A DNA stretch of 64,000 nucleotides from Fundicoccus ignavus (GTDB lineage Bacteria; Bacillota; Bacilli; Lactobacillales; Aerococcaceae): NCBI RefSeq assembly GCF_009659375.1, contig NZ_WJQT01000006.1, positions 1-64,000 on the forward strand. The letters run 5' to 3'. The notes below the pieces were generated by a model that did no database searches, had not been told where the DNA came from, and was given only the letters and a program-made list of their open reading frames with translations. How positions within the stretch are numbered: the first letter of the stretch is position 1; each line of letters begins with the position of its first letter. Below, piece after piece: positions 34,974 through 43,803 of this stretch. The translations under genes and the position numbers were made by a program.

Positions 34974-35480
34974 TTAACCCTTTAGATTTGGGAACTTTCC
35001 TGACTTTACACCTAATATAACCGATCCAAGTACTAATAAACCTGATGCAACTGTTCCCCCGTACCTTAACCATTTATCCAATAAATCTTTATTTTCGATA
35101 TCTTTTACCGAAATTTTATCAGCTACTTCTACCATTTTATCTATTACATATTGTCTTTCTTCAGTACTAATATTTTCTTTTTGTAGAATGATTCCTAATT
35201 CATCTAGAATTGACTGATAAGCTTTTATCGATGCAGAATTACTCTGTTCATTAGATTCTAGTGCTTTTTGAGTAAGTCCATATAACTGAGTAACCATTTC
35301 TTTTGACAAGTTTGCATAAGCTGGAAATTGTTCAATAGCTTTCATTGCCACTTCACGGTCTATATTCGGTATTAAATTAATGAAATCCACAATTTTATTT
35401 TTTGACATTTCACGCCAATTACTTATACCAATCATTTCCTTAGCCTTTTCTTCTGAGATTATTTGATCAGCCAATTCCAT
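34974..35480 (-). CDS. Membrane-tethered moron protein of unknown function, 168 aa
   Basis: An acidic helical body (MELADQIISEEKAKEMIGIS...) is followed by one C-terminal membrane segment (YGGTVASGLLVLGSVILGVKSG), placing the bulk in the cytoplasm with a tail anchor. It lies between the tail-assembly chaperones and the tape measure, where phages of this type normally have no such gene. It has its own TATAAT and terminator and a lower-GC composition than its neighbours. Superinfection exclusion or abortive-infection effectors often look like this, but no family is recognised. Confidence 0.65.
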   Translation of the reverse strand: MELADQIISEEKAKEMIGISNWREMSKNKIVDFINLIPNIDREVAMKAIEQFPAYANLSKEMVTQLYGLTQKALESNEQSNSASIKAYQSILDELGIILQKENISTEERQYVIDKMVEVADKISVKDIENKDLLDKWLRYGGTVASGLLVLGSVILGVKSGKFPNLKG

Positions 35481-35506
35481 CACCGCATTTCTAGTATTTT
35501 AGATTA

Positions 35507-35512
35507 ATTATA
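35507..35512 (-). promoter_or_regulatory. -10 element for the moron gene
   Basis: A perfect minus-strand TATAAT, preceded by GTG, lies 27 bp upstream of ATG 35480 in a very AT-rich gap. The -35 is weak. It suggests expression independent of the late operon, for example in the lysogen. Confidence 0.5.
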
Positions 35513-35541
35513 CACTAAAATACAATTTAAGAACTATATAG

Positions 35542-35706
35542 TTAAAAATGATCAAAATCATCCTGTGTAGCTACTTGTTGATAGGGGTACACATCATTCA
35601 TATTTTCAATAAACAGATCATTTACTAATCCAATCGACAACATTTCTAAGTCAGCCATGGAGAGACCGAGTTGTACTGCTCTTAAGATAAAGAGTGGGAC
35701 ACTCAT
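35542..35706 (-). CDS. Tail assembly chaperone second frame (gpT-like), 54 aa
   Basis: A short ORF (LFILRAVQLGLSMADLEML...YPYQQVATQDDFDHF) starts at an ATG overlapping the TGA of the preceding chaperone gene (AAATGAG) and lies in its -1 frame. This is the G/GT arrangement, where a small fraction of ribosomes shift to make a fusion. No textbook in-frame slippery heptamer is present (CCG AAA GGG AAA TGA), so reinitiation on the overlapping ATG is also possible. Confidence 0.6.
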   Translation of the reverse strand: MSVPLFILRAVQLGLSMADLEMLSIGLVNDLFIENMNDVYPYQQVATQDDFDHF

Positions 35707-36080
35707 TTCCCTTTCGGTGGCTTGTACTTTTTTCTTTGTTCAGCTTCACTCTGTACATTCAATCCCCATAATTCAATCAACTGAGGTAAAACTTGATATA
35801 TGGAAAAGGTATTAAATTGTTCTAACCATTCTGACGTATCCTCACAGATTTTAAGATCTGCATGCTTTGCCATCACAAAGGCGATATTTTCAAAAATTTC
35901 TAAAGACTCGATGTCCAACTTAGATTGCCCTTCATCGTTTTCTTTCATGCCCACCTCCAGTTGGGATAAATCTTTAAAAATATCTCGCCCATACTTTAGA
36001 CGATAGATTCTTGGGATTGCAGCCGAGGCTTTAAAAGCCACCTCTTTACCATCAATTTCAATGAGTCTTTGAATGGCCAT
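35703..36080 (-). CDS. Tail assembly chaperone (gpG-like), 125 aa
   Basis: The product starts with IQRLIEIDGKEVAFKASAAI, then PRIYRLKYGRDIFKDL and a helical part. This pattern is typical of tail assembly chaperones located between the major tail protein and the tape measure. It binds the tape measure during tail assembly and is absent from the virion. It ends in KKYKPPKGK at the -1 overlap with 35542-35706. Confidence 0.85.
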   Translation of the reverse strand: MAIQRLIEIDGKEVAFKASAAIPRIYRLKYGRDIFKDLSQLEVGMKENDEGQSKLDIESLEIFENIAFVMAKHADLKICEDTSEWLEQFNTFSIYQVLPQLIELWGLNVQSEAEQRKKYKPPKGK

Positions 36081-36082
36081 AA

Positions 36083-36673
36083 TCAGGCACCAGTCCCTTC
36101 AGGAGTTGTAACTTCAGTCGGTTCAACAGGTAAATACACATTCTTATACCATGTATCATAAGTTTCTTGTGTTGTTCCATTACCAGTTCTTGCTTTCACT
36201 AGCCCATTTGCTAACGGTCGTGCTGAAATAGTTATTGTTTCTGGTTGAACTTCACGAGATTCCTCATTAGTTTTACCTTCAATCCCTGGTCTAGCTGCTG
36301 AACAGTTATACATAACATGACGAATTTTATGCTTATCTCCGTCAAACTCGAATAGTAAAGCAAAGTTAGCAGTTTCTGAATTGGCATTTTCTACTAATAC
36401 TTGATTTGAATCGATACTTTCTTTCAACACTTCAATACGGAATGATTCTGGAATTAAAGCTACTTCAAAATCGCCATCATATCCCATATTGTTAGAGATG
36501 GTGTAATACTCAATCCCATCTGCATAAAAAGATTCTGGCTCACCATTTGGATCTAAGGAAATTGATACTGCTCCTGGCATTGGAACAGGAATTCCAAAAT
36601 TATACCCTTCATCTGTTTTAGTAATGAGCGAATAATGCACATTACAGACGTTAAATTTTACTTTATTTCTCAT
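36083..36673 (-). CDS. Major tail protein
   Basis: The 196-residue beta-rich protein (VHYSLITKTDEGYNFGIPVPMPGAVSISLDPNGEPES..., YYTISNNMGYDGDFEVALIPESF) matches the phi13-type major tail protein family. It carries a Thr/Pro/Glu-rich end (PVEPTEVTTPEGTGA). It polymerises into the tail tube. It overlaps the previous completion gene by 11 bp. Confidence 0.9.
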   Translation of the reverse strand: MRNKVKFNVCNVHYSLITKTDEGYNFGIPVPMPGAVSISLDPNGEPESFYADGIEYYTISNNMGYDGDFEVALIPESFRIEVLKESIDSNQVLVENANSETANFALLFEFDGDKHKIRHVMYNCSAARPGIEGKTNEESREVQPETITISARPLANGLVKARTGNGTTQETYDTWYKNVYLPVEPTEVTTPEGTGA

Positions 36674-36992
36674 AATCTACCTCCAAAGTAAATTGATATA
36701 AGACTTCATAAAGTTTCTCAGACTCTATATAAACTTCAGACTTGTTATAAAAAATGCCATACCGATCTAAGACACCTTCGACAGTTTGTTCTATCGTTAC
36801 AGTTTTTTTAGCTGTATATAATTCAAAGTTGACTTGGTTTTTCTTTAAGTAGACCATACCATCTGCAGAGAAATTATCCGACCCAGTATAGAGATAACAG
36901 ATAAAGGGTGGTTTAGGTGCATTCCCTTCCGCAAAATGATCATAAGCATAAGGTAAGTTTATCTCTTTTAGCATATTTATAATTTTTTTCAT
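36663..36992 (-). CDS. Head-tail/tail completion protein, 109 aa
   Basis: Short protein (LKEINLPYAYDHFAEGNAPKPPFICYLY..., LKKNQVNFELYTAKKTVTIEQTVEGVL) between the HK97 gp10-like gene and the major tail protein. The pattern is that of small tail-terminator proteins in siphoviruses of Firmicutes. No enzyme motif. Confidence 0.75.
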   Translation of the reverse strand: MKKIINMLKEINLPYAYDHFAEGNAPKPPFICYLYTGSDNFSADGMVYLKKNQVNFELYTAKKTVTIEQTVEGVLDRYGIFYNKSEVYIESEKLYEVLYQFTLEVDYEK

Positions 36993-36996
36993 TCAC

Positions 36997-37374
36997 TCAC
37001 CCTTTCAGCGCTCTTTCAATATCTTCCTGAAGTTGCTTAGTTCCGAATTCCTCTGCAGGAAGAATATGAGGAATAGCCTTCGTTCGTCCACCACCACGTT
37101 TAGCATGTCCATGCTCTAACAAATGTGCCAGTTGGTAGCGATTTTTAGAGTGGACCACCAAAGATAATCGTGTTGCAGTTTCTCGCTCAGTTTTAACTGC
37201 CCATGATTTTTTATAATCACCCGATAATTTCGGTGCTTGGGTCTTAATTTCCTTACGCACCGTCTGACCTGATTTCTTCACAGCTTCTTTCATTGAATCG
37301 GTAGCCAAGTCTGCATATTCAGTTAGACCTTTCATAATTTCATCTGCAAGTTGATCGATTTTTACTTTACTCAT
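36997..37374 (-). CDS. HK97 gp10-like head-tail protein, 125 aa
   Basis: The motif set AVKKSGQTVRKEIKTQAPKL, DYKKSWAVKTE and the His-rich YQLAHLLEHGHAKRGGGRT near residue 90 is diagnostic of the HK97-gp10/putative tail-component family. It overlaps the adaptor gene by 4 bp. Confidence 0.88.
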   Translation of the reverse strand: MSKVKIDQLADEIMKGLTEYADLATDSMKEAVKKSGQTVRKEIKTQAPKLSGDYKKSWAVKTERETATRLSLVVHSKNRYQLAHLLEHGHAKRGGGRTKAIPHILPAEEFGTKQLQEDIERALKG

Positions 37375-37709
37375 CGCTCAGCCTTCTTTGCATACAGCTT
37401 CAAGGTTTTGTTTTCATAGTTCATAAAATCCACCCGTTTTATATCATAGAGCTCTCCCTCAAATAAAATTCGACAATCCGTCGTTGCGATATCTTTTAAC
37501 TTAGGCGTATACCGAATAGTGAAAATCAAGTCACTACGATCGACAACCATACCTGCCACAGCAACTTCACCACCAGATTGTCCCCTTGAATCCACTCGCG
37601 CATAACATGAATAATAAGGTTGCCAAAGATCCTCCCAATTACCAATATCATCTTGAATTGGAACTGATTTTTCTATGATAAGTCTTACATTAAATTTTGA
37701 GATTTGCAT
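37371..37709 (-). CDS. Head-tail adaptor (SPP1 gp16-like)
   Basis: The 112-residue beta-rich protein (IQDDIGNWEDLWQPYYSCYARVD..., ATTDCRILFEGELYDIKRVDF) matches the head-tail joining stopper family. It overlaps both neighbouring connector genes. Confidence 0.85.
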   Translation of the reverse strand: MQISKFNVRLIIEKSVPIQDDIGNWEDLWQPYYSCYARVDSRGQSGGEVAVAGMVVDRSDLIFTIRYTPKLKDIATTDCRILFEGELYDIKRVDFMNYENKTLKLYAKKAER

Positions 37710-37981
37710 CAGAATCCCTCCTGACGCAATCCAAATAAAAGAGCCCTTAAAGTCAGCGTCAATTCATGGTAGTCTGCTTCTTCACGGTGTTCATAAAAAT
37801 AAGCGATTACATATAACATGGCTAACCTAGCATGAGGATTAGCCTCCAAATGTTCAACAGAATCACTGCGAATAACATCTAAACAAAGTACCAGAGCAGA
37901 GTCAATAAGACCCTGAATCAAATGGTCTTCATGATCATCATCCACTCTCAGATAAACCTTAGCCTCATCTAGGTTTAGCAT
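37709..37981 (-). CDS. Head-tail connector (gp6-like DNA packaging protein), 90 aa
   Basis: MLNLDEAKVYLRVDDDHEDH followed by helical segments and FYEHREEADYHELTLTLRALLFGLR is the hallmark of the gp6/QLRG-type connector family. Its start overlaps the capsid stop by one base. Confidence 0.9.
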   Translation of the reverse strand: MLNLDEAKVYLRVDDDHEDHLIQGLIDSALVLCLDVIRSDSVEHLEANPHARLAMLYVIAYFYEHREEADYHELTLTLRALLFGLRQEGF

Positions 37982-39168
37982 TAGCCTGCCCCGCCGATAG
38001 ATAAGACTTGAACTGCTTCAGGTAACACTAGCTTTCCATCAACACGTTCTTTTGCTACAAAACCAACCATACCGTTGCCAGCAAATAACTCTTTTAGCTC
38101 TTGAAATGAACGAATTCCTCTATCTCCAATGTTGTAGTAAGAGAAGTCTCCAAAAGCAATTGCTGGCTGACCAGCTTTTACTTCCGGTGCATACGCTGAA
38201 GAATAAACTGGATACCCTAATAATCGATCAGGCTCTCCTTGCAAATATGATTGTTGCCAGATATAAGCGCCATTGTTATCTTTCAACTTGCGTAATACTG
38301 CTAAAGTGGAGTCATTCAAAATAAAAGCAGCATTCTTACGGTACGGACGTTTTAAGGCATAGACTAAAGTTAAAATATCATCCGAAGTAATCTTTTCACT
38401 CGTTGTAGTAACAGCTACTTCTCCTCCACCAGTAGATGCAAAAATACCCAAAGGTTTATTTTGTCCATTACCATTTAGGAAAGCTTCTTCTTCCGCATTA
38501 GCTAAAGCTTTCGCAAATTGTTCAAGTAGATAATTCTCTAAATTAAACGCATTATCATACAACAGTTCCTCAGTCACTTTAATGGCAACATGAAGTTTAT
38601 GAGCATCTAAAACCACTTGATCAAAACCAGCTTCTCCAAAAGTTAAGGTGTCACCTTCCTCAATCCATGCACCAGCAGGTTTGGCACCCGCAATATTAAT
38701 TTTATGCTCTCCTGAGGTGGTGACGGTCGTTCCCAATTGTCTAAGAATATTTTCTTCTTCTAACCCTTGAATCAAGCGTTCGTCGTATTCTTCTGGTACT
38801 AAATAGCCGCCTTGAGTATCAATACCTTCTTGAAGTACGTTCGATACATTTCGGAAGTTAGAACGAAAGGCATTTAACATTGCAAGTTTATACTCATCTC
38901 GAGCTCGACCTGATTTTTCATGGGAATTCGTATTCCCTGGCATGGAAGTTAAGGGTTTTGAAGTAGGTTGTGCTAAGGACTGATCCATTTGCTTTTCACG
39001 CTCCATTCGTTTAATTTCACGAGTATAGTTTTCAATTTCTGCTTCCATTTGGGTATAGGTTTGATGGTCTTCATCAGACATTAAGCCTTTTTCATCTCGG
39101 TGACTTTCTACAAATACCTTTGCTTGATTCCAAGCTTCACTACGTTGTTCAATTAATTGTTGCATCAT
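37981..39168 (-). CDS. Major capsid protein, HK97 fold
   Basis: The ~395-residue protein (start ATG 39168 after GGGGGTAATTAAT) has an N-terminal coiled-coil delta domain (to ~100, ending near KSGRARDEYKLAMLNAFRS). The HK97 core follows (EGIDTQGGYLVPEEYDERLIQGLEEENILRQL, then VDGKLVLPEAVQVL at the end). The delta domain acts as scaffold and is removed by the adjacent protease. Located between protease and connectors. Confidence 0.95.
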   Translation of the reverse strand: MMQQLIEQRSEAWNQAKVFVESHRDEKGLMSDEDHQTYTQMEAEIENYTREIKRMEREKQMDQSLAQPTSKPLTSMPGNTNSHEKSGRARDEYKLAMLNAFRSNFRNVSNVLQEGIDTQGGYLVPEEYDERLIQGLEEENILRQLGTTVTTSGEHKINIAGAKPAGAWIEEGDTLTFGEAGFDQVVLDAHKLHVAIKVTEELLYDNAFNLENYLLEQFAKALANAEEEAFLNGNGQNKPLGIFASTGGGEVAVTTTSEKITSDDILTLVYALKRPYRKNAAFILNDSTLAVLRKLKDNNGAYIWQQSYLQGEPDRLLGYPVYSSAYAPEVKAGQPAIAFGDFSYYNIGDRGIRSFQELKELFAGNGMVGFVAKERVDGKLVLPEAVQVLSIGGAG

Positions 39169-39173
39169 ATTAA

Positions 39174-39875
39174 TTACCCCCATTGGTTTTTGATAGTATC
39201 TAAACGACTGACTAATTCTTTGGCAGAAACTGCATGACTTTCTTTCACTTTTGTTAAGAGTGAATTGGTCACTGCCTTCCTTGAAAAAAGCATCGTTGCT
39301 TTTGATTCGTTATAAACATAATCAGATGGTGTTTGAAGTACAGAATCACAAAAGCCTAATTCCATCGCTTTTCCCACATCCATCCAAGTCTCTGCATCCA
39401 TTAACTGCGAAAGTTCACTACGTGACAAGCCGGTCTTTTTCTCATAAGCATTAATAATCGAATCCTTAAAAGACGCCAACATATCGATGGCCTTTTCCAT
39501 TTCAACATGATCACCGATTGCTACAGTCATCGGGTTATGAATCATCATCATAGAAACAGGACTCATACATACAACATCACCTGCCATTGCAATGACTGAA
39601 GCTGCCGAAGCCGCAATACCATCTACTTTAATCGTGACATGACTTGGATACTCCACTAACATGTTATAAATCTGAGCCCCCGCAATCACATCGCCTCCAG
39701 GTGAGTTAATCCAAATAACAATATCCCCTTCATCAACATATAATTCTTCACGGAATAACTCAGGTGTCACATCATCTTCAAACCAGGACTCCTCAGCAAT
39801 GGTGCCGTTCAAATACAAGGTTCTTGGCTCCTTTTCTTCGGGCACTTTCCAGTTCCAAAATTTCTTACACTTCAC
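39174..39875 (-). CDS. ClpP-like prohead protease
   Basis: The 233-residue serine protease has the ClpP fold: INSPGGDVIAGAQIYNML, the nucleophile in GIAASAASVIAMAGD, and the histidine in MMIHNPMTVAIGD. It processes the capsid delta domain during head maturation. It overlaps the portal gene by 11 bp. Confidence 0.93.
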   Translation of the reverse strand: MKCKKFWNWKVPEEKEPRTLYLNGTIAEESWFEDDVTPELFREELYVDEGDIVIWINSPGGDVIAGAQIYNMLVEYPSHVTIKVDGIAASAASVIAMAGDVVCMSPVSMMMIHNPMTVAIGDHVEMEKAIDMLASFKDSIINAYEKKTGLSRSELSQLMDAETWMDVGKAMELGFCDSVLQTPSDYVYNESKATMLFSRKAVTNSLLTKVKESHAVSAKELVSRLDTIKNQWG

Positions 39876-41106
39876 CGCTTACTTCACTCTCCTTATTTTG
39901 ATAAAACGAGCCAGCCTTTTCTAAAGGCAACATATTCCCATTCACTAGGTATAAGTCACCTCCATCTTCCTTAGAGATTAAGTCTAAGTTTTCAAGTGTT
40001 CGAATATCATTCGCTGACATCCAACCATTTTGTCTTGCAGTAGCATAACCATTCATACGACTTTCATAATCTCCACGAAGTAAGCCATCCACATTAAAAC
40101 TAATAAAATAGGTTTGTTTATTTTTCTTTGGTATTAATGCACGATTCATTGCTTGTTCCCATCGAAGGACCCAAGGATCTAAGGTGTACTTCACGAACTC
40201 AAGCGATTGTTGTTCAATATTAGAAAAGCTCGACTTCTCCAAGTCCCCAACCATATGAGGGGGCACTCTGAAAATTCGAGCGATTTCATTAATTTGAAAT
40301 TTTCGTGTTTCTAAAAATTGAGCCTGTTCAGGTGAAATAGAAATGGGTGTGTACTTCATCCCTTCTTCTAGCACTGCAATTTTATTTGAATTACTCGATC
40401 CTCCAAAGGATTGTGACCAAGAATTCCGTACCCGTTCTGGGTCTTTAATAATGCCAGGGTGTTCCAATACACCACCTGGCTGGGCTCCATTCGCAAAGAA
40501 TTTCGCCCCATATTCCTCCGTCGCCAGCGCCACTCCTATAGCATTCTTCGCCATCGCAATGGGTGAATACCCCATCAAACCATCAAAACCGAGACCTGGG
40601 ATATGTAAGACATCGAAATCGGTTAACTCTACCTTTCCATCTTCATGATAGTATTCGTAGATAATCTCTTTCGACTGACTATCTCTTTTTACTTTCATCT
40701 TGTTTGGCATTAAAGGATAGATAGAAATGACCTCGCCTTTTCCATTACGAATAATTTGTGCGTAAGCATTCCCCCACAATAACAAATGAGTCATCAGAGT
40801 TTCACGAAAGATAAACGAGGTCATTTCAGGATTAGGCTCATCGTGCAAAAGAAAATATAACGGATGCTCTTTTGCTTTTTCTTTATTTCCATCCTCGTTA
40901 CTTGAATATAAATGAAGTGGTAGACTCGCAACTGATTCAGCTAAAATCCGAACACAAGCATAGACCGCCGTCATCTGCATTGCAGAAAGTTCTGTGACTA
41001 CTTTACCTGAGCTCGAATTTCCAAAATTAAAACCTGCTCCTCCAATCGTCCGATTTTCAACTGGACTGCGAATGAGCTGGCTCCACAATTTTTTCAATGG
41101 GTTCAT
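39865..41106 (-). CDS. Phage portal protein (HK97 family)
   Basis: The 413-residue portal protein has LSAMQMTAVYACVRILAES near the N-terminus, ILLWGNAYAQIIRNGKGE, and the conserved ARIFRVPPHMVGDLEKSSFSN block about residue 270. It forms the dodecameric vertex through which DNA enters. The EVE-HNH gene separates it from the large terminase, an unusual break of the packaging cluster. Confidence 0.95.
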   Translation of the reverse strand: MNPLKKLWSQLIRSPVENRTIGGAGFNFGNSSSGKVVTELSAMQMTAVYACVRILAESVASLPLHLYSSNEDGNKEKAKEHPLYFLLHDEPNPEMTSFIFRETLMTHLLLWGNAYAQIIRNGKGEVISIYPLMPNKMKVKRDSQSKEIIYEYYHEDGKVELTDFDVLHIPGLGFDGLMGYSPIAMAKNAIGVALATEEYGAKFFANGAQPGGVLEHPGIIKDPERVRNSWSQSFGGSSNSNKIAVLEEGMKYTPISISPEQAQFLETRKFQINEIARIFRVPPHMVGDLEKSSFSNIEQQSLEFVKYTLDPWVLRWEQAMNRALIPKKNKQTYFISFNVDGLLRGDYESRMNGYATARQNGWMSANDIRTLENLDLISKEDGGDLYLVNGNMLPLEKAGSFYQNKESEVSGEV

Positions 41107-41151
41107 GTCTTTCCTCCTGGCATTTAAGTAATTGAAAAGGCCCTAATCAAA

Positions 41152-41176
41152 CAAAAAAGCATCTACCTTAGTAGAT
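41152..41176 (-). terminator. Terminator after the EVE-HNH gene
   Basis: ATCTAC (41161-41166) and GTAGAT (41171-41176) form a stem with loop CTTA. The minus-strand RNA continues GCTTTTTTGTTTG. A terminator inside the late operon would otherwise block portal and capsid expression, so read-through or antitermination is implied. Confidence 0.75.
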
Positions 41177-41192
41177 ACTTATAGCTTTCAAT

Positions 41193-41954
41193 TTATTGCT
41201 TAAATTTCTCTTTTAATTCAGAAATAGTAACAGGTTTACCATTTATTTTTGTATGAAGCATCGCATGACAATTAGGACACACTGGTATCAAATCATTAAT
41301 TGGATCAACTTCATATTCTTCTCCAATTTTATAAAGAGGTACAATATGATGTACATGGATGTAACCTTCCCCCAATTGTCCGTATACTTCTTCAAAATTC
41401 ATACCACATACTTGACAAGATATTCCATAATGTTCAATACATTTTTTCCTTGCTTTACTATTCCTCTCATAGGAATTAATAGTGACAGACATAACGCTAC
41501 CTTCCTTTAGTCTGCCAACATCGTTCTCAGGGTAAATAATGTCATGATTTTTTATTCTAAAACAACTTTCTATATAGTCACTAAGGTTACTATTTGATCT
41601 TGTCGGGCCTTGAGGTGCGGCTTTTAGTCCATTTTCTTTTAAATTATCTAATGATAGTAATTTAGTATCTATTTTTTTTATTAGTTTTAATCTTGAATAA
41701 GGGTAACTTAAAGATTTTATATACTCTTCTCTTTTAAACCAAAAAATTTCATCGTTTACAATTTCATCAGAAGTCATATTAGTCTTTTCAACAACTGTTT
41801 TATACATAACTTTCTGTATCGGAACCGTGCAATAGATATAAATAGTATCTCCTACTTCATAATTAGCTGTTTGTCTCCAGTCAATAAATCCCCATCTTTC
41901 AAATGCTGCTGAATGGTCATAAATTTTTCCATTAGCTGAAATTATCCAATCCAT
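41193..41954 (-). CDS. EVE-like domain-HNH endonuclease, candidate modification-dependent (type IV) restriction enzyme
   Basis: The 253-residue protein combines two domains. Residues ~1-110 (MDWIISANGKIYDHSAAFERWGF..., GDTIYIYCTVPIQKVMYKTVV) have the strand pattern of PUA-superfamily EVE-type domains, which read modified bases. Residues ~165-253 form an HNH nuclease with zinc cysteines CQVCG (180-183), HVHHIVPL (200-207) and NDLIPVCPNCHAMLH (220-234). The linker block KAAPQGPTRS recurs in McrA-like nucleases. It has an AT-rich 127-bp leader and its own terminator, marking it as a moron in the head module. Family assignment of the N-domain is by pattern and should be checked by structure. Confidence 0.72.
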   Translation of the reverse strand: MDWIISANGKIYDHSAAFERWGFIDWRQTANYEVGDTIYIYCTVPIQKVMYKTVVEKTNMTSDEIVNDEIFWFKREEYIKSLSYPYSRLKLIKKIDTKLLSLDNLKENGLKAAPQGPTRSNSNLSDYIESCFRIKNHDIIYPENDVGRLKEGSVMSVTINSYERNSKARKKCIEHYGISCQVCGMNFEEVYGQLGEGYIHVHHIVPLYKIGEEYEVDPINDLIPVCPNCHAMLHTKINGKPVTISELKEKFKQ

Positions 41955-42081
41955 TTACTTACCTCCTAGTATCTTTTTATTAATAGTATCATAATTTCCA
42001 GTTTTAATTAGAATCTATGTTATATTAGTAATATATATTAAGTAAGATACAATTATTTTGATATTAAGAGAGTAACGTTAA

Positions 42082-43683
42082 TTATATTAAGAACAACCCT
42101 CGGTCGTCATATATTGACTCCACCATAATGCTTCCATGTCTTAAAGCACGATCCAAAGCCATTATAGTCGCCACAACCCCATCAATCTTCTCTGTAGATT
42201 TCTCTTTATCTGGTTTAATATTACCAGCTGGATCCGTTCGAATAAAAATGTTGTCCATCATCCAACGTAAAACGGGATGACCGGCATGCGCAAATTTCTT
42301 CTCTAAAGCAATCTTCATTAATTCTTTCGTTGGTGGACTCATATCTTTAAATCCTTGTCCGAATGGAACAACTGTAAATCCCATACCATCTAGGTTTTGA
42401 ACCATTTGTATGGCGCCCCAACGGTCGAAAGCTATTTCTCGTATATTGTATTTCATTCCTAATTCCTCAATAAACTGTTCAATAAAACCATAATGAACGA
42501 CATTGCCTTCAGTGGTTAATAAGTGACCTTCCTTTTCCCATAAATCATAATTTACATGATCACGAGCAACTCTTAATTTAAGACTATCTTCAGGTAACCA
42601 AAAATAAGGGAGGATGTAATACTTATCATCTTCATCTTCTGGCGGGAATACCAACACAAACGCAGTAATATCTGATGTACTGGATAAATCGAGTCCTCCA
42701 TAACAAACACGCCCTTCAAGAATTTTAGGATTAAATAGAAAGCTGCAAGCATCCCAAACCTCCATGGGCATCCAGCGAACCGTTTGTTTAACCCACTGGT
42801 TTAAACGTAATTGTCTAAAGGCATTTTCTTCTGCAGGGTTTTGTTTGGCTGAGTCACAAGCTTGATGTACTTTATCCATCTGAACTGTAATCCCTAATGA
42901 GGGATTGGCTTTTTTCCAAACTACCGGATCAGTCCAGTCGTCTTCTTTTTCAGCGCCATAAATAACAGGATAGAAAGTTGGATCTGTTTTTTTTCCTCCA
43001 ATAATATCTTCAGCTTTTTGATGCGTTTCATAGCAAATAGACTGTGTGTCAGTTCCTGCTGTTGTAATTAAAAAATATAAGGGTTGTGTCCTTGCATCCC
43101 CTGATCCCTTAGTCATAACATCAAATAGTTTTCTGTTCGGTTGGGTATGCAGCTCATCAAACACGACTCCATGAATATTAAAACCATGTTTTGAATAAGC
43201 CTCTGCTGATAACACTTGATAAAAGGAGTTCGTCGGTTGATAAATAATTCGTTTTTGTGAGGTGAGTATCTTTACCCGCTTATTTAGGGCTGGACACATT
43301 CGAACCATATCCGCAGCAACATCGAATACAATCGTCGCTTGTTGTCTATCAGCAGCACAACCATAGACCTCGGCACGCTCTTCTCCATCCCCACAACATA
43401 GAAGCAAAGCCATCGCTGCTGCAAGTTCCGACTTCCCCTGTTTCTTAGGTATTTCCACATAAGCCGTATTAAACTGGCGATATCCATCTGGTTTTAGGAC
43501 ACCAAACAAATCACGAACAATCTGTTCCTGCCAATCAATTAATTCAAACGGCTTCCCTGCCCAACGCCCCTTCGTATGCGTCAAGGCTTGTATGAAATTC
43601 ACCGCAAAATCTGCACTATCTTGGTCATAGTAAGAATCCTCCGCCATAAATCTTGTTGGCTGATAGTTTTTTAGCTTTCTTAT
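42082..43683 (-). CDS. terL: Terminase large subunit
   Basis: The ATPase has Walker A-like IPKKQGKSELAAA and Walker B GVVFDELH; the nuclease domain has YGGLDLSSTSDITAFVLV and a C-terminal MVQNLDGMGF region. It packages DNA and cuts it. The start is unclear: GGAGG (43692-43696) stands 8 nt before an ATA codon at 43683 where homologues usually begin (..RKLKNYQPTRFMAED). The in-frame GTG at 43692 overlaps the ribosome site, and the next ATG is 43647. An open frame continues upstream to 43782 without support. The neighbours are the EVE-HNH insertion on the left and DUF4314 on the right. Confidence 0.9.
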   Translation of the reverse strand: MRKLKNYQPTRFMAEDSYYDQDSADFAVNFIQALTHTKGRWAGKPFELIDWQEQIVRDLFGVLKPDGYRQFNTAYVEIPKKQGKSELAAAMALLLCCGDGEERAEVYGCAADRQQATIVFDVAADMVRMCPALNKRVKILTSQKRIIYQPTNSFYQVLSAEAYSKHGFNIHGVVFDELHTQPNRKLFDVMTKGSGDARTQPLYFLITTAGTDTQSICYETHQKAEDIIGGKKTDPTFYPVIYGAEKEDDWTDPVVWKKANPSLGITVQMDKVHQACDSAKQNPAEENAFRQLRLNQWVKQTVRWMPMEVWDACSFLFNPKILEGRVCYGGLDLSSTSDITAFVLVFPPEDEDDKYYILPYFWLPEDSLKLRVARDHVNYDLWEKEGHLLTTEGNVVHYGFIEQFIEELGMKYNIREIAFDRWGAIQMVQNLDGMGFTVVPFGQGFKDMSPPTKELMKIALEKKFAHAGHPVLRWMMDNIFIRTDPAGNIKPDKEKSTEKIDGVVATIMALDRALRHGSIMVESIYDDRGLFLI

Positions 43684-43803
43684 TGCTATCACCTCCGAAA
43701 AAATGCATGAAAAAAGCCCTCCGTCAGACGTATCTGTAATGGAGAGCGATTGAACGTTCGCTGTCATAATAATTAAAATCAAAATCTACGTTAAACAAGT
43801 TAT

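Noticed and set aside
35690-35720. Lambda-like slippery heptamer in the tail chaperone
   Set aside because: GGGAAAT occurs but in the wrong phase for simultaneous P- and A-site slippage.
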